64,000 nucleotides of DNA from Rhizobium sp. Leaf453 (GCF_001425605.1 NZ_LMRG01000026.1:310001-374000); one strand, 5' to 3'. Positions 28,831 through 37,374 are shown, numbered from the stretch's first letter. The notes: generated from the letters alone by a model not told the origin. Numbers and translations are program-made.

Positions 28831-30153
28831 TCATTTTGGCAGGGCCAATGCCGTCCTGTTCCAGAAGTTGGAGACCATGACCGGATCGCGCAGCTCTTCG
28901 AGCTTCCGCCACTGAGGATAAGAAGAATCAAAGGTTTGCGGGCTCATGCGCGCATCCTTGTAGGGATTGATGGCGCCACCGGCCTCGATGACCATCGCAT
29001 CGAGCCTGTCGAGAAGCTTAAGGGTTCGTTCACCCTGATTGGCGAAATCCAAGGTCAGGGTAAAACCCGGCCGGGCGAAGGACAGAAGGCCCGCAGAAGG
29101 CTGCGCGCCGAACTTCTTCAGGACCGTCAGGAAGGATGCATGCCCTGCCTTGCGGGCCGTTTCGAGCAGGCTCGCGGTCAGCTGCGGCGCGGCTTCGGCC
29201 GGATAGACGCTCTGGTGCTGGTAGAGCCCCTTCGGGCCATAGAGCCGGTTCCAGTGGCCGATGGCATCAAGCGGATGGAAATAGCCCGGCCATTTCACTG
29301 TCTTCACGGCCTCACCGCGCTTTTCCTTGCGGAAATACAGTTCATTGAAGGCCTTCAGCGTGACGATATTCAGGAGATTGAACGGCGGAGAGACCGGCAC
29401 CGAAAGCTTCATGCCCCTCGGCATGTCCGGAAATTCGCAGGATGCATCGGCGTGGTCGCCAGCCAGCAGGACGCCCCTGCCCGCGCGTTTGCCGGTCGCC
29501 AGCTGGTCGATCCAGGCGACGGAATATTCGTGTTCTCCATCCACCCGCTCGACCATGGCAAAATAATCGTCGAGCCTGTCGAAGCGGATCGCGTGCTGCT
29601 GGATATGAGCCGACGGCACTTTCATCAGTTGCAGGTCGACCGACAGAATGAGTCCCGTCAGGCCCATCCCGCCGATCGTGGCGCGGAAGAGGTCCGGATT
29701 TTCCGTGGCCGAGCAGGTGAAAAGCTCGCCGGTGGAGCGCAGCAGCGTGAAGGCACGCACATGCCGGCCGAACGTGCCGCGGGCGTGATGGTTCTTCCCG
29801 TGCACATCATTGGCGACCGCGCCGGCTACTGTGACGGCGGCGGTTCCCGGCGTCACCGGCAGGAAGAAGCGGTGCGGGATGGATTTTTCCAGGATGCCAT
29901 GCAGCGTCACGCCGGCATCGCAGGAGATGATGCCGGTGCCCGGATCGAAGCCTAGGATGCGGGTGCGCACCCGGCTTTCGATCAGGCGGCCCGCGTCGTT
30001 ATGGCAGCTGTCGCCATAGGAGCGGCCATTGCCGAACGGCAGGAAACCGCCGGCAGCGGCGGCTTCAAGCAGATTGTCATAGGCATCGGGAGACACGGAT
30101 TGGCGCGGGCGGCGATCGATCCGACCCCAGCTGTCAAACTGGCTATCTGTCAT
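28831..30153 (-). CDS. DprE1-like FAD-dependent oxidase (decaprenylphosphoryl-ribose 2'-oxidase family)
   Basis: 440 residues with a VAO-type FAD-binding domain. Similarity to mycobacterial DprE1 is unmistakable from motifs: GRSYGD (43-48), DVHGKNHHARGTFGRHVR (116-133), YFHPLDAIGHWNRLYGPKGL (291-310) and YKDARMSPQTF (398-408, with the lysine equivalent to DprE1 Lys418). The benzothiazinone-target cysteine (Cys387 in DprE1) is Thr367 here (FTLTLDF). DprE1 oxidises polyprenyl-phosphoryl-ribose to the 2-keto form. The start overlaps the HAD-UbiA stop by 4 nt. The substrate chain length and final sugar are unknown. Confidence 0.88.
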   Translation of the reverse strand: MTDSQFDSWGRIDRRPRQSVSPDAYDNLLEAAAAGGFLPFGNGRSYGDSCHNDAGRLIESRVRTRILGFDPGTGIISCDAGVTLHGILEKSIPHRFFLPVTPGTAAVTVAGAVANDVHGKNHHARGTFGRHVRAFTLLRSTGELFTCSATENPDLFRATIGGMGLTGLILSVDLQLMKVPSAHIQQHAIRFDRLDDYFAMVERVDGEHEYSVAWIDQLATGKRAGRGVLLAGDHADASCEFPDMPRGMKLSVPVSPPFNLLNIVTLKAFNELYFRKEKRGEAVKTVKWPGYFHPLDAIGHWNRLYGPKGLYQHQSVYPAEAAPQLTASLLETARKAGHASFLTVLKKFGAQPSAGLLSFARPGFTLTLDFANQGERTLKLLDRLDAMVIEAGGAINPYKDARMSPQTFDSSYPQWRKLEELRDPVMVSNFWNRTALALPK

Positions 30154-31601
30154 TGGGAACCCAAGGCACCGATCAGGACGAGCGATGCTCCGATCGCCAT
30201 CGTCACGAGGCTGCGCCAGTCGCGCATGATGAAGACGACGGGGTCCTCATGCAGCATGCGGCGGCGCGCCAGCATCCAGATGCGGAGCAGCATATACAGC
30301 ACCAGCGGGCAGAGCGGCCACAATGCCCAGGGCAGCGTGTACATCTCCATCATTTCCTTGCTGTGGATATAGAGCGCCAGAACCAGCGCCGCGGCGAAGG
30401 CCGAGGAGACGCCCGCCTGCCCGACCATCTCGAAATCGACAGCCATATAGCCGCGACCCGGAACCTGATGGCCATCGCGGCCATCGTATTCATCGAGTTC
30501 GACATAGCGCTTGACGAGTGCCAGGCTGAGGAAAAAGAAGATCGAGAAGGACAGGAGCCAGAAAGACAGCTCAGTATCGGTCGCGGCCGAGCCGGCGACG
30601 ATGCGGACCGTATAGAGGCCAGCCAGCGTGAAGACGTCGACCAGCAGCTTGCGCTTCAGCACGAAAGTGTAGGCCGTCGTCGCAACGGCATAGAAGCCGA
30701 GTACGAGGGCGAAATCGACAGGCAGAACCAAAGTCAGCGACAGCGATGCGACAAGCAGGCAGAGCGCGATCGTCAGGCCCATCGGCACCGACATCTGGCC
30801 GCTGGCGAGCGGCCGGTTGCGCTTGGTCGGATGGCGGCGGTCGTTGGTCAGGTCTGACAGGTCGTTGATGACATAGACGGCGGATGCGAGAAAGCTGAAG
30901 GCGAAGAAGGCAAGGACGACGTTCACCATCGCATCCATCTGCAGGATGTCGTGGTTCAGTACCATCGGCACGCCGATCAGGACGTTTTTCGCCCACTGAT
31001 GCACGCGGATGGACTTGAGCGCGGCCAGCCGGCTGACCTTGCCAATATCGAGACGTTCGGCATCATGCGCGCGGCGCCACTTTTCAGCGGCGGCATCCGG
31101 GGCAACGACAATCGCCTTGCGGGCGGCGTCGAACACCGGCACGTCGTCGCGGCTGTTGCCCATATAGTCGAAACCGCCCTCCCCGAACATTTCGACCAGC
31201 TTGTCACGCTTGCGGTGGCTGGTGAGATTGTGTTCGGGCGAACTGTGAATAACCGAGGAAAAGACACCGGTATGGGCGGCAACGCCGCGCGCCACGCTTT
31301 CGGCAGCACCAGTGACGAGGATGACGCGCCGGCCACTCGCATGTTCACGCTTCAAGCGCTTCAGCACGGCTTCGCGATAGGGCCAATCGGCGGGCTGCCG
31401 GCCCGAGCGGGCAGCAACCTCGTGCTTCAGCCGAGCCTTGCCCTTTGCCGCCCAATAGAGCATGGCAAACAGCATCAACGGATTGCGCAGGAGAATGATC
31501 GCCACGCCCTCCCAGAGCGTATCAGCGGCGATCAGCGTGCCGTCGAGATCGACGCACAGCGGAATATGCCGTGTTTCTGTTCGAGCGTCCATGAATCCCA
31601 T
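30150..31601 (-). CDS. HAD-phosphatase/UbiA prenyltransferase fusion (DPPR synthase-like)
   Basis: 483 residues. Residues about 12-185 are a HAD-superfamily phosphatase (VDLDGTLI with Asp18/Asp20; VTGAA; GNSRDDVPVFD). Residues about 195-483 are a polytopic UbiA domain whose signature IRVHQWAKNVLI, NDLSDLTNDRRHPTKRNRPLASG (246-268) and VKRYVEL closely follow mycobacterial Rv3806c, decaprenyl-phosphate 5-phosphoribosyltransferase. The fusion would make polyprenyl-phospho-phosphoribose and then remove its 5-phosphate, a step done by a separate phosphatase in mycobacteria. It is the first gene of the cluster and overlaps the DprE1-like gene. The ATG at 31601 and an internal one at 31592 are both possible. 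Confidence 0.85.
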   Translation of the reverse strand: MGFMDARTETRHIPLCVDLDGTLIAADTLWEGVAIILLRNPLMLFAMLYWAAKGKARLKHEVAARSGRQPADWPYREAVLKRLKREHASGRRVILVTGAAESVARGVAAHTGVFSSVIHSSPEHNLTSHRKRDKLVEMFGEGGFDYMGNSRDDVPVFDAARKAIVVAPDAAAEKWRRAHDAERLDIGKVSRLAALKSIRVHQWAKNVLIGVPMVLNHDILQMDAMVNVVLAFFAFSFLASAVYVINDLSDLTNDRRHPTKRNRPLASGQMSVPMGLTIALCLLVASLSLTLVLPVDFALVLGFYAVATTAYTFVLKRKLLVDVFTLAGLYTVRIVAGSAATDTELSFWLLSFSIFFFLSLALVKRYVELDEYDGRDGHQVPGRGYMAVDFEMVGQAGVSSAFAAALVLALYIHSKEMMEMYTLPWALWPLCPLVLYMLLRIWMLARRRMLHEDPVVFIMRDWRSLVTMAIGASLVLIGALGSQ

Positions 31602-31663
31602 CCCGATAATAAGTGTCGGGACGATCCCATGATGTGCTTTCGAAAAAGCAAACGATGCGGGTG

Positions 31664-31686
31664 CCGCCGTTGCAAAACTGCGGCGG
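31664..31686. promoter_or_regulatory. Hairpin upstream of the HAD-UbiA gene
   Basis: CCGCCG (31664-31669) / CGGCGG (31681-31686) in the 116-nt gap between the alpha/beta hydrolase and HAD-UbiA genes. No T-run follows on the minus strand, so it may be a leader or attenuation structure rather than a terminator. Confidence 0.3.
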
Positions 31687-31717
31687 TGGTTAACAATTCC
31701 CGGAGACGTGGAAAGTA

Positions 31718-32602
31718 TTATTCCATGCCGATCCAGTTCAGTGTATCGCGCCAGTCCGTCATGCGGATCGGCGTTCCATGCGTTCCGGTCTGAAACACGA
31801 CCATGCGCGTCGGATAGCCTGCCGCCTTGAGGCCGCGATAGAATTTGACCTGGCCGAGGACGGGATAAACGTTATCGGCCCCGCCATGGCTGAAGAAGAC
31901 CGGCAGCTTGCGCTTGTAGGCAGCGCTGTTCTTGAACTCCGGGTCGGAGGGGCCACCCATGATCATCATCCCCGTCAACGCCGCCGATGCCGCCGGATCC
32001 CGCGCGATGCCCCAGCAGACGATGCTTCCCATCGAGGCGCAGGAGAGCACGATCGGCCGGCCGGGCGACTGCGCCTGCGCGTAACCAATCAGCGCGGCGA
32101 CATCGGCGACGCCGACATCATCGAATGAGGGAACGCTTGCGGAATAATAGACGCCGCCATTGCCGACGGCCAGGTTCTTCAGCCGGTTGAAATTGCCGCC
32201 GAAGATCCAGTCATTGGCGCCGAGACGCCGGTCCCCACCCCGGCCATGGATGAAGATGACGGTGAAGGCGGCGCCCCGCTCTTGCCCGACGCGCACCACA
32301 TCGATATTGCGTCCGCCGGCATTGACGGTTTCGAAGGATTGTTCCTTTTTTACGCCGAGCGACACATAGGGACGCGTCACCTTGCGCTCGGGGATTTCGT
32401 CGCGGCCGTGCAGATCCCGCATCTTGTCGTAGTCGATCACCAGATAATCGCCGTTGTCGCCGGTTTCCAGAACCGTGCCATAGGAGAACAGCTCATCCTT
32501 GAACGGCTTCAACTGCGCGGCTGTGGCCGGACCTGAGAGCATTGCGGCCAGGATCAGCGTCGGAACGGTCCGGAAAACCAAATGAGCTGTGGACAGGTGC
32601 AT
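31718..32602 (-). CDS. Exported alpha/beta hydrolase
   Basis: 294 residues with a signal peptide (MHLSTAHLVFRTVPTLILAAMLSGPATAA) and an alpha/beta-hydrolase fold: oxyanion-hole segment FIHGRGGDRR, nucleophile elbow LSCASMGS (Cys replaces the first Gly of G-x-S-x-G), acid in HGGADNVYP and histidine in GTHGTP. Likely periplasmic esterase or peptidase-like; substrate unknown. The ATG at 32602 has an AGAGGAA site. It precedes the HAD-UbiA operon by 116 nt on the same strand and may be its first gene or a separate unit. Confidence 0.8.
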   Translation of the reverse strand: MHLSTAHLVFRTVPTLILAAMLSGPATAAQLKPFKDELFSYGTVLETGDNGDYLVIDYDKMRDLHGRDEIPERKVTRPYVSLGVKKEQSFETVNAGGRNIDVVRVGQERGAAFTVIFIHGRGGDRRLGANDWIFGGNFNRLKNLAVGNGGVYYSASVPSFDDVGVADVAALIGYAQAQSPGRPIVLSCASMGSIVCWGIARDPAASAALTGMMIMGGPSDPEFKNSAAYKRKLPVFFSHGGADNVYPVLGQVKFYRGLKAAGYPTRMVVFQTGTHGTPIRMTDWRDTLNWIGME

Positions 32603-32838
32603 TCTCGATGTTCCTCTTTTGATCCAAGCCTTGCCATCGGACCTTCCGCAACGCAACAGTTGGGCTTATTGAAGGCTTGATCGGCGCATCTGCAGGCACC
32701 CGAATGACCAATGGTCGCTCCGACGCCCGGACTCTGGCACAATGAGTCTGGCAGAATTCCGCCGATTCGCGCAGATATTCATGTGGTCCTGTCCCCATAT
32801 CGACCGGGCCGCCACACGGAAAGTACCCTGAACAGACT

Positions 32839-34914
32839 ATGACCGACAGCGACGATCTCTTTTCAGCAATGCCTCTGGTGCCCAAGCCTGCGACCGAACC
32901 CGTGGTCCCCAAGCCGATCACCGCGCCTGTGGCGGCACCCGTCGCCGAACAGCGCAGCGGCGCATCAACGACGCTGAAGGCGGATACCGGCGACTACAAC
33001 GCCTCGGCCATCGAGGTTCTCGAAGGCCTCGAGCCAGTGCGCCGGCGTCCGGGCATGTATATCGGTGGCACCGACGAAAAGGCGCTGCACCATCTGTTTG
33101 CCGAAGTCATCGACAACTCGATGGACGAAGCCGTCGCTGGCCACGCGAACTTCATCGACGTGCATCTCGACGCCGAAGGCTGCCTGTCGGTCACCGACAA
33201 CGGTCGCGGCATCCCGGTCGAGAACCATCCGAAATTTCCGGGGAAGTCCACACTCGAGGTCATCATGACCATCCTGCATGCGGGCGGCAAGTTCGACAGT
33301 AAGGTCTACGAGACTTCCGGCGGTCTGCACGGCGTGGGCGTCTCTGTCGTCAACGCACTGTCGGACCTTCTCGAAGTCGAAGTGGCGCGCAATCGAAAAC
33401 TCTATCGCCAGCGTTTTTCGCGCGGCATTCCGCAGGGTGGGCTGGAAGAACTGGGCGACGTCCAGAACCGGCGCGGCACCAAGGTCAAGTTCCATCCGGA
33501 CCCGGACATTTTCGGCGCGCACATGAAGTTCGAGCCGGCCCGCCTGTTCCGCATGGCCCGCTCCAAGGCGTATCTGTTCGGCGGTGTCGAAATCCGCTGG
33601 TCCTGCGATCCCTCACTGGTCGAGGGCACCGACACTCCGGAAAAGGCTGTGTTCCACTTCCCGGGCGGTCTCAAGGATTATCTGCAGGCAACGATGGGCA
33701 AGGAGTTCACCGTTACGCGCGAAATCTTCGCCGGCAAGACGGAGAAGACCGGCGGCCATGGCGCGCTCGAATGGGCTGTCACCTGGTATGGCGGCGACAG
33801 CGTTGTGCATTCCTATTGCAACACCATCCCGACGCCGGAAGGCGGTACGCACGAGGCCGGCCTGCGTATCGCGCTGACCAAGGGCCTCAAGGCCTATGCG
33901 GACCTGACGCAGAACAAGCGGGCAGCGATCGTCACCACCGAAGACGTGATGATCTCGGCCGCCGGCATGCTGTCGGTCTTCATCCGCGAGCCGGAATTCG
34001 TCGGCCAGACCAAGGACAAGCTGGCAACCGTCGAAGCCCAGCGCATTGTCGAGAACGCGCTGCGCGATCCCTTCGACCACTTCCTCGCCGACAATCCGGG
34101 CGAAGCGCAGAAACTTCTGGAATGGGTGATCGAGCGTGCCGACGAGCGCGTCCGCCGCCGCAAGGAAAAGGAAGTCTCACGCAAGTCGGCCGTGCGCAAG
34201 CTGCGCCTTCCCGGCAAGCTTGCCGACTGCTCGCAGAACTCGGCCGAGGGCGCCGAACTCTTCATCGTCGAAGGGGATTCGGCTGGCGGTTCCGCCAAGC
34301 AGGCCCGCAATCGCGCCAACCAGGCGATACTGCCGCTGCGTGGCAAGATCCTCAACGTCGCCAGCGCCGGTCGCGAGAAGCTCGGCGCCAACCAGCAGAT
34401 CAGTGACCTGGTGCAGGCGCTCGGTTGCGGCACACGCTCGAAATATCGCGAGGAGGATCTTCGCTATGAGCGCGTCATCGTGATGACCGATGCCGACGTC
34501 GACGGCGCCCATATCGCATCCCTGCTGATCACCTTCTTCTACCAGGAAATGCCGGAACTCGTTCGCGGCGGCCATCTCTATCTGGCCGTGCCGCCGCTCT
34601 ATCGCATCACGCAGGGCGCAAAGACGCTCTATGCCCGTGATGACGCGCACCGCGTCGAGCTGATGGAAACCGAGTTCAACGGCCGCGGCAAGATCGAGAT
34701 CGGCCGCTTCAAGGGTCTGGGCGAAATGATGCCGGCGCAATTGAAGGAAACCACCATGGACCCTTCCAAGCGCACCCTGCTCAAGGTCGCGATAGATGAG
34801 GTCGATTTCGAAGGCACCCGCGAAGCCGTCGATAACCTGATGGGCACCAAGGCCGATGCCCGCTTCCGCTTCATCCAGGAACGGGCGGTGTTTGCCGAAA
34901 ACCTGGATATCTAA
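32839..34914 (+). CDS. parE: DNA topoisomerase IV subunit B
   Basis: ATPase subunit (691 residues) of the decatenating type-II topoisomerase. GHKL ATPase motifs: EVIDNSMDEA, VTDNGRGIPVE and SGGLHGVGVSVVNALS; transducer domain; TOPRIM domain with EGDSAGGSAKQARNR and the DADVDGAHI metal motif; C-terminal GLGEMMP(A)QLKETTMDP. An about 50-residue Pro/Ala-rich N-terminal extension precedes the ATPase domain. ParE rather than GyrB is supported by length and by the short TOPRIM-to-C-terminus spacing. Its TAA stop is the first triplet of repeat copy B. Confidence 0.93.
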   Translation: MTDSDDLFSAMPLVPKPATEPVVPKPITAPVAAPVAEQRSGASTTLKADTGDYNASAIEVLEGLEPVRRRPGMYIGGTDEKALHHLFAEVIDNSMDEAVAGHANFIDVHLDAEGCLSVTDNGRGIPVENHPKFPGKSTLEVIMTILHAGGKFDSKVYETSGGLHGVGVSVVNALSDLLEVEVARNRKLYRQRFSRGIPQGGLEELGDVQNRRGTKVKFHPDPDIFGAHMKFEPARLFRMARSKAYLFGGVEIRWSCDPSLVEGTDTPEKAVFHFPGGLKDYLQATMGKEFTVTREIFAGKTEKTGGHGALEWAVTWYGGDSVVHSYCNTIPTPEGGTHEAGLRIALTKGLKAYADLTQNKRAAIVTTEDVMISAAGMLSVFIREPEFVGQTKDKLATVEAQRIVENALRDPFDHFLADNPGEAQKLLEWVIERADERVRRRKEKEVSRKSAVRKLRLPGKLADCSQNSAEGAELFIVEGDSAGGSAKQARNRANQAILPLRGKILNVASAGREKLGANQQISDLVQALGCGTRSKYREEDLRYERVIVMTDADVDGAHIASLLITFFYQEMPELVRGGHLYLAVPPLYRITQGAKTLYARDDAHRVELMETEFNGRGKIEIGRFKGLGEMMPAQLKETTMDPSKRTLLKVAIDEVDFEGTREAVDNLMGTKADARFRFIQERAVFAENLDI

Positions 34915-35016
34915 AGCACATCGCGATCTTTCAGATTCGCTTCCTGTGCTGTAGCCCTTTTTTTTTGCGCATGTCTTGATCCCGAAACCGGTAACCACGT
35001 TCGGGAGACATGCTTT
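34912..35016. repeat. Interspersed palindromic repeat, copy B
   Basis: 105 bp, homologous to copy A at 3709-3813 in the same internal order. Ends are TAAAGCA / TGCTTTA inverted repeats, and GCGATC/GATTCGC-type internal pairing makes it foldable. The first bases TAA are the parE stop codon. It contains a run of nine T (around 34958-34966). Confidence 0.8.
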
Positions 35017-35022
35017 AGACGA

Positions 35023-35117
35023 AGGCCTTCGCAGCTTGAATCAACAAGCTGCTGGATTGATTCAGTTTTCCGCTCCAACTGACGGAGCGGAAAGGGTTTT
35101 CCGGATTGGAGCCTGAC
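35023..35117. repeat. Run of small hairpins downstream of parE
   Basis: Four consecutive palindromes: CGAAGGCCTTCG; TTGAATCAA/TTGATTCAG (one mismatch); TTCCGCTCC-aactgac-GGAGCGGAA (35068-35092, perfect 9 bp); and CCTGAC/GTCAGG. Together with copy B they fill the gap between parE and the convergent GNAT gene and may terminate both transcripts. Confidence 0.5.
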
Positions 35118-35123
35118 TCTGCG

Positions 35124-35612
35124 TCAGGCGATCTTCTTTTCCATGAACAGGCTGAGTGGGTCCGGCTGGTAGCTGCCGAAGGGGCCGATGTCGGCATAGC
35201 CCGCGGTGCGGTAGAGGCCGATGGCTTCGGGCTGGTGGATCCCGGTTTCGAGGCGGATCGCCGAGAGGCCGGCAGCGCGGCCGTGGGTTTCGATGTACTC
35301 CAGTAACCGGCGACCGATCTTGAGGCCGCGCGCCTGCGGATCGACGAACATACGTTTTATTTCGGCGGTGCCGTCGCCGGCATCGACCAGCGCACAGCAG
35401 CCGACAACCTCGCCGTCGTGGCGCGCGACGAAGAAGGCGACGGATGGTTTTTCGAGTGTCGAGACATCAACGAGGTGATTGCTCTCGGCGGGATAGAGCG
35501 ACGCCGCATAGGCGTCGGATTGTTCCAGCAGGCGCAAGACGGCGGGCTGACGGGGCGGCTCTTTCTCAATGGTGACGGTCACTTGGCAGCGGTCCTTGAA
35601 AGATCGATTCAT
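35124..35612 (-). CDS. GNAT family N-acetyltransferase
   Basis: 162 residues: AFFVARHDGEVVGCCALVDAG (beta4-5), the acetyl-CoA motif RMFVDPQARGLKIGRRLLEYIE and the motif-B region LYRTAGYADIGPFGSY. Acceptor unknown. The ATG at 35612 lacks a good ribosome-binding site; a GTG at 35582, preceded by AAGGA, is a plausible alternative start giving 152 residues. Convergent with parE across repeat copy B. Confidence 0.82.
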   Translation of the reverse strand: MNRSFKDRCQVTVTIEKEPPRQPAVLRLLEQSDAYAASLYPAESNHLVDVSTLEKPSVAFFVARHDGEVVGCCALVDAGDGTAEIKRMFVDPQARGLKIGRRLLEYIETHGRAAGLSAIRLETGIHQPEAIGLYRTAGYADIGPFGSYQPDPLSLFMEKKIA

Positions 35613-35694
35613 GCGGATGCTTAAATCTTAGAGGCAGATTGCCTGCGGCGACAGACGGCAAATTTTGCGGCGCCCTCACCGCTCGAAACGCTCG

Positions 35695-35709
35695 GAAACA
35701 ATTTGTTTC
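35695..35709. promoter_or_regulatory. 15-bp palindrome between divergent genes
   Basis: GAAACA-ATT-TGTTTC lies in the 202-nt gap between the GNAT gene and the divergent hypothetical gene. A candidate operator by symmetry and position only. Confidence 0.25.
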
Positions 35710-35814
35710 GAAGGTTTTACGCCTTCGCCTTAAATCGGAACAAAGCCCTGTTTACCCCCGGGAACATCAAGCGCGCCACGAAAGGCCGCCAATCCAACCG
35801 GAGACATAGGCCCG

Positions 35815-36261
35815 ATGGTTCCTGCCCTGGTCATCATGACGATCCTCGGATGCGACGACAGCGTCACCCAATGCCACTACGTTTCGACGGTGAGCGGCAC
35901 CTGGGCGACCATCTCCACCTGCGATGCCGAGTCCGAAAAACAGCTGCCGAAATTCTCCAACAGCAACTACCCGGTGATCGTCGCCGTTTGCGAGACATCC
36001 GACAAGCAGATGGCGAAGACAGAAGACCCCGCTCCTTCGACCCTTGCCGGGCCGCTACCGATGGCGACGCCGGACGCGCAGGCGGACGCCGTCCCGACGC
36101 CACCGGAGACCGAGGCGCAGCAGCCCAGCCTGCCCCGCCGGACGCTGGCGCTCGTCAGCGGCGCCATGCCGGACACGTCGAAGCTACGCCAGGCGATCAC
36201 CAAGCCGGTGCACTATATCGAGGGCGGCTATTCCTGGGTGGCCCGCAAGTTTACCCGATAA
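35815..36261 (+). CDS. Hypothetical protein
   Basis: 148 residues, unrecognised. The N-terminus (MVPALVIMTILGC) is hydrophobic and ends in a lipobox-like ILGC but lacks the basic n-region of a true signal peptide. Two further cysteines (TQCHYVST, AVCETSD) follow, then a Pro/Thr/Glu-rich linker (residues about 65-105) and a conserved-looking C-terminus (KLRQAITKPVHYIEGGYSWVARKF). Codon use resembles its neighbours. Convergent with the epimerase gene, 4 nt apart. Confidence 0.65.
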   Translation: MVPALVIMTILGCDDSVTQCHYVSTVSGTWATISTCDAESEKQLPKFSNSNYPVIVAVCETSDKQMAKTEDPAPSTLAGPLPMATPDAQADAVPTPPETEAQQPSLPRRTLALVSGAMPDTSKLRQAITKPVHYIEGGYSWVARKFTR

Positions 36262-36265
36262 CGCT

Positions 36266-37288
36266 TCAGACCAAGCCGGCGGCAATCAGGCTATCTGCGC
36301 TGGCGCGAATGGCGTCCGCTTCCGGCCGGGGCTTCCAGCCCAGCATGCGACGGGCCTTGTCGTTGGATACTCGCGCATCGCGGCCAAGTTCTGCGACAAT
36401 CAGCTTCAGGCCGGGATCGAAACGGGACGCGATGCCGGCGAGCCAGTTTGGCAACACGAAGCGCGGAATCTTACGGGCATAGGCCGGGTAATCGTGCCGC
36501 AGCACAGTGGCGATATCCTTCACCGACAGCGTCTCGCCGGCAATGATGAAGCGTTCGCCCACCGCCTCCTCGACTTCGAGTGCGCGAACATGGGCATCGG
36601 CGACATCGCGCACATCGACCACCGGCACGCGGAAATCAGGCAGTACCGGATAGCGACCCGTCATAAGCGCGCGGACGAGGCCGACCGATGTTCCGTTTTC
36701 AGCGCCGAGGATCGGACCGAGGATCATGCTGGGATTGATCACGGTCAACTGCAGCCCGCTCTCGCGGGCGAAGTCCCAGGCCGCCTGCTCGGCGAGCGTC
36801 TTGGATTTATAATAAGCCGTTGCCAGCGGGCTGTTGATGTCGGTCCAGTCCGCCTCTGTGAACGGTGGCTTGCCCCTTCCATAGCTGACGGCGGCGGTGG
36901 ACGAGGTCAGGACGACGCGGCGCACATCAGCATCCTTTGCAGCCCGCAGTACCCGTAGTGTGCCTTCGCAGGCCGGTGCGATCAGGTCGTTTTCATTCTT
37001 CGGAACCTTGGAGGGAAACGGTGATGCCGTGTGGATGACATCGGTTATGCCGGAGAGAGCCGCCGCCCAGCCATTATCAGACAACAGATCGGCCGCGACG
37101 AAGGTGAGCTTTCCACTGGCAGCACCGTCGGCCGAGCGGATTGCCGTCTCGACGGCCTTTGTCCGTTTCAGGGAGCGCAGCGTGCCGCGGACGTCGTAAC
37201 CGGCGGCGAGCAGTTGCACGGCGACGTGGCGGCCGAGAAAGCCGCCGATACCGGTGACGAGGACCAGTCCTTTCGTTTCAGCCTGCAT
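36266..37288 (-). CDS. NAD-dependent epimerase/dehydratase (dihydroflavonol-reductase-like)
   Basis: Extended SDR of 340 residues: VTGIGGFLGRHVAVQLLAAGYDVRGTLR at the N-terminus, then TSSTAAVSYG with the catalytic serine, the Tyr-x-x-x-Lys in YYKSK and the NPSMILGP loop, the pattern of the dihydroflavonol 4-reductase/cinnamoyl-CoA-reductase-like group. Substrate unknown. The ATG at 37288 has AGGGA 8 nt upstream; an ATG three codons earlier (37297) has the GAGGG directly abutting it and is less likely. Confidence 0.82.
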   Translation of the reverse strand: MQAETKGLVLVTGIGGFLGRHVAVQLLAAGYDVRGTLRSLKRTKAVETAIRSADGAASGKLTFVAADLLSDNGWAAALSGITDVIHTASPFPSKVPKNENDLIAPACEGTLRVLRAAKDADVRRVVLTSSTAAVSYGRGKPPFTEADWTDINSPLATAYYKSKTLAEQAAWDFARESGLQLTVINPSMILGPILGAENGTSVGLVRALMTGRYPVLPDFRVPVVDVRDVADAHVRALEVEEAVGERFIIAGETLSVKDIATVLRHDYPAYARKIPRFVLPNWLAGIASRFDPGLKLIVAELGRDARVSNDKARRMLGWKPRPEADAIRASADSLIAAGLV

Positions 37289-37374
37289 GAACGCCATCCC
37301 TCACCGATTCTATCCCTGTGACTTTCTCAGTCCGGACGGGCTTCGGGAAGACCGAAACGAGCGGGGAAACGGAA

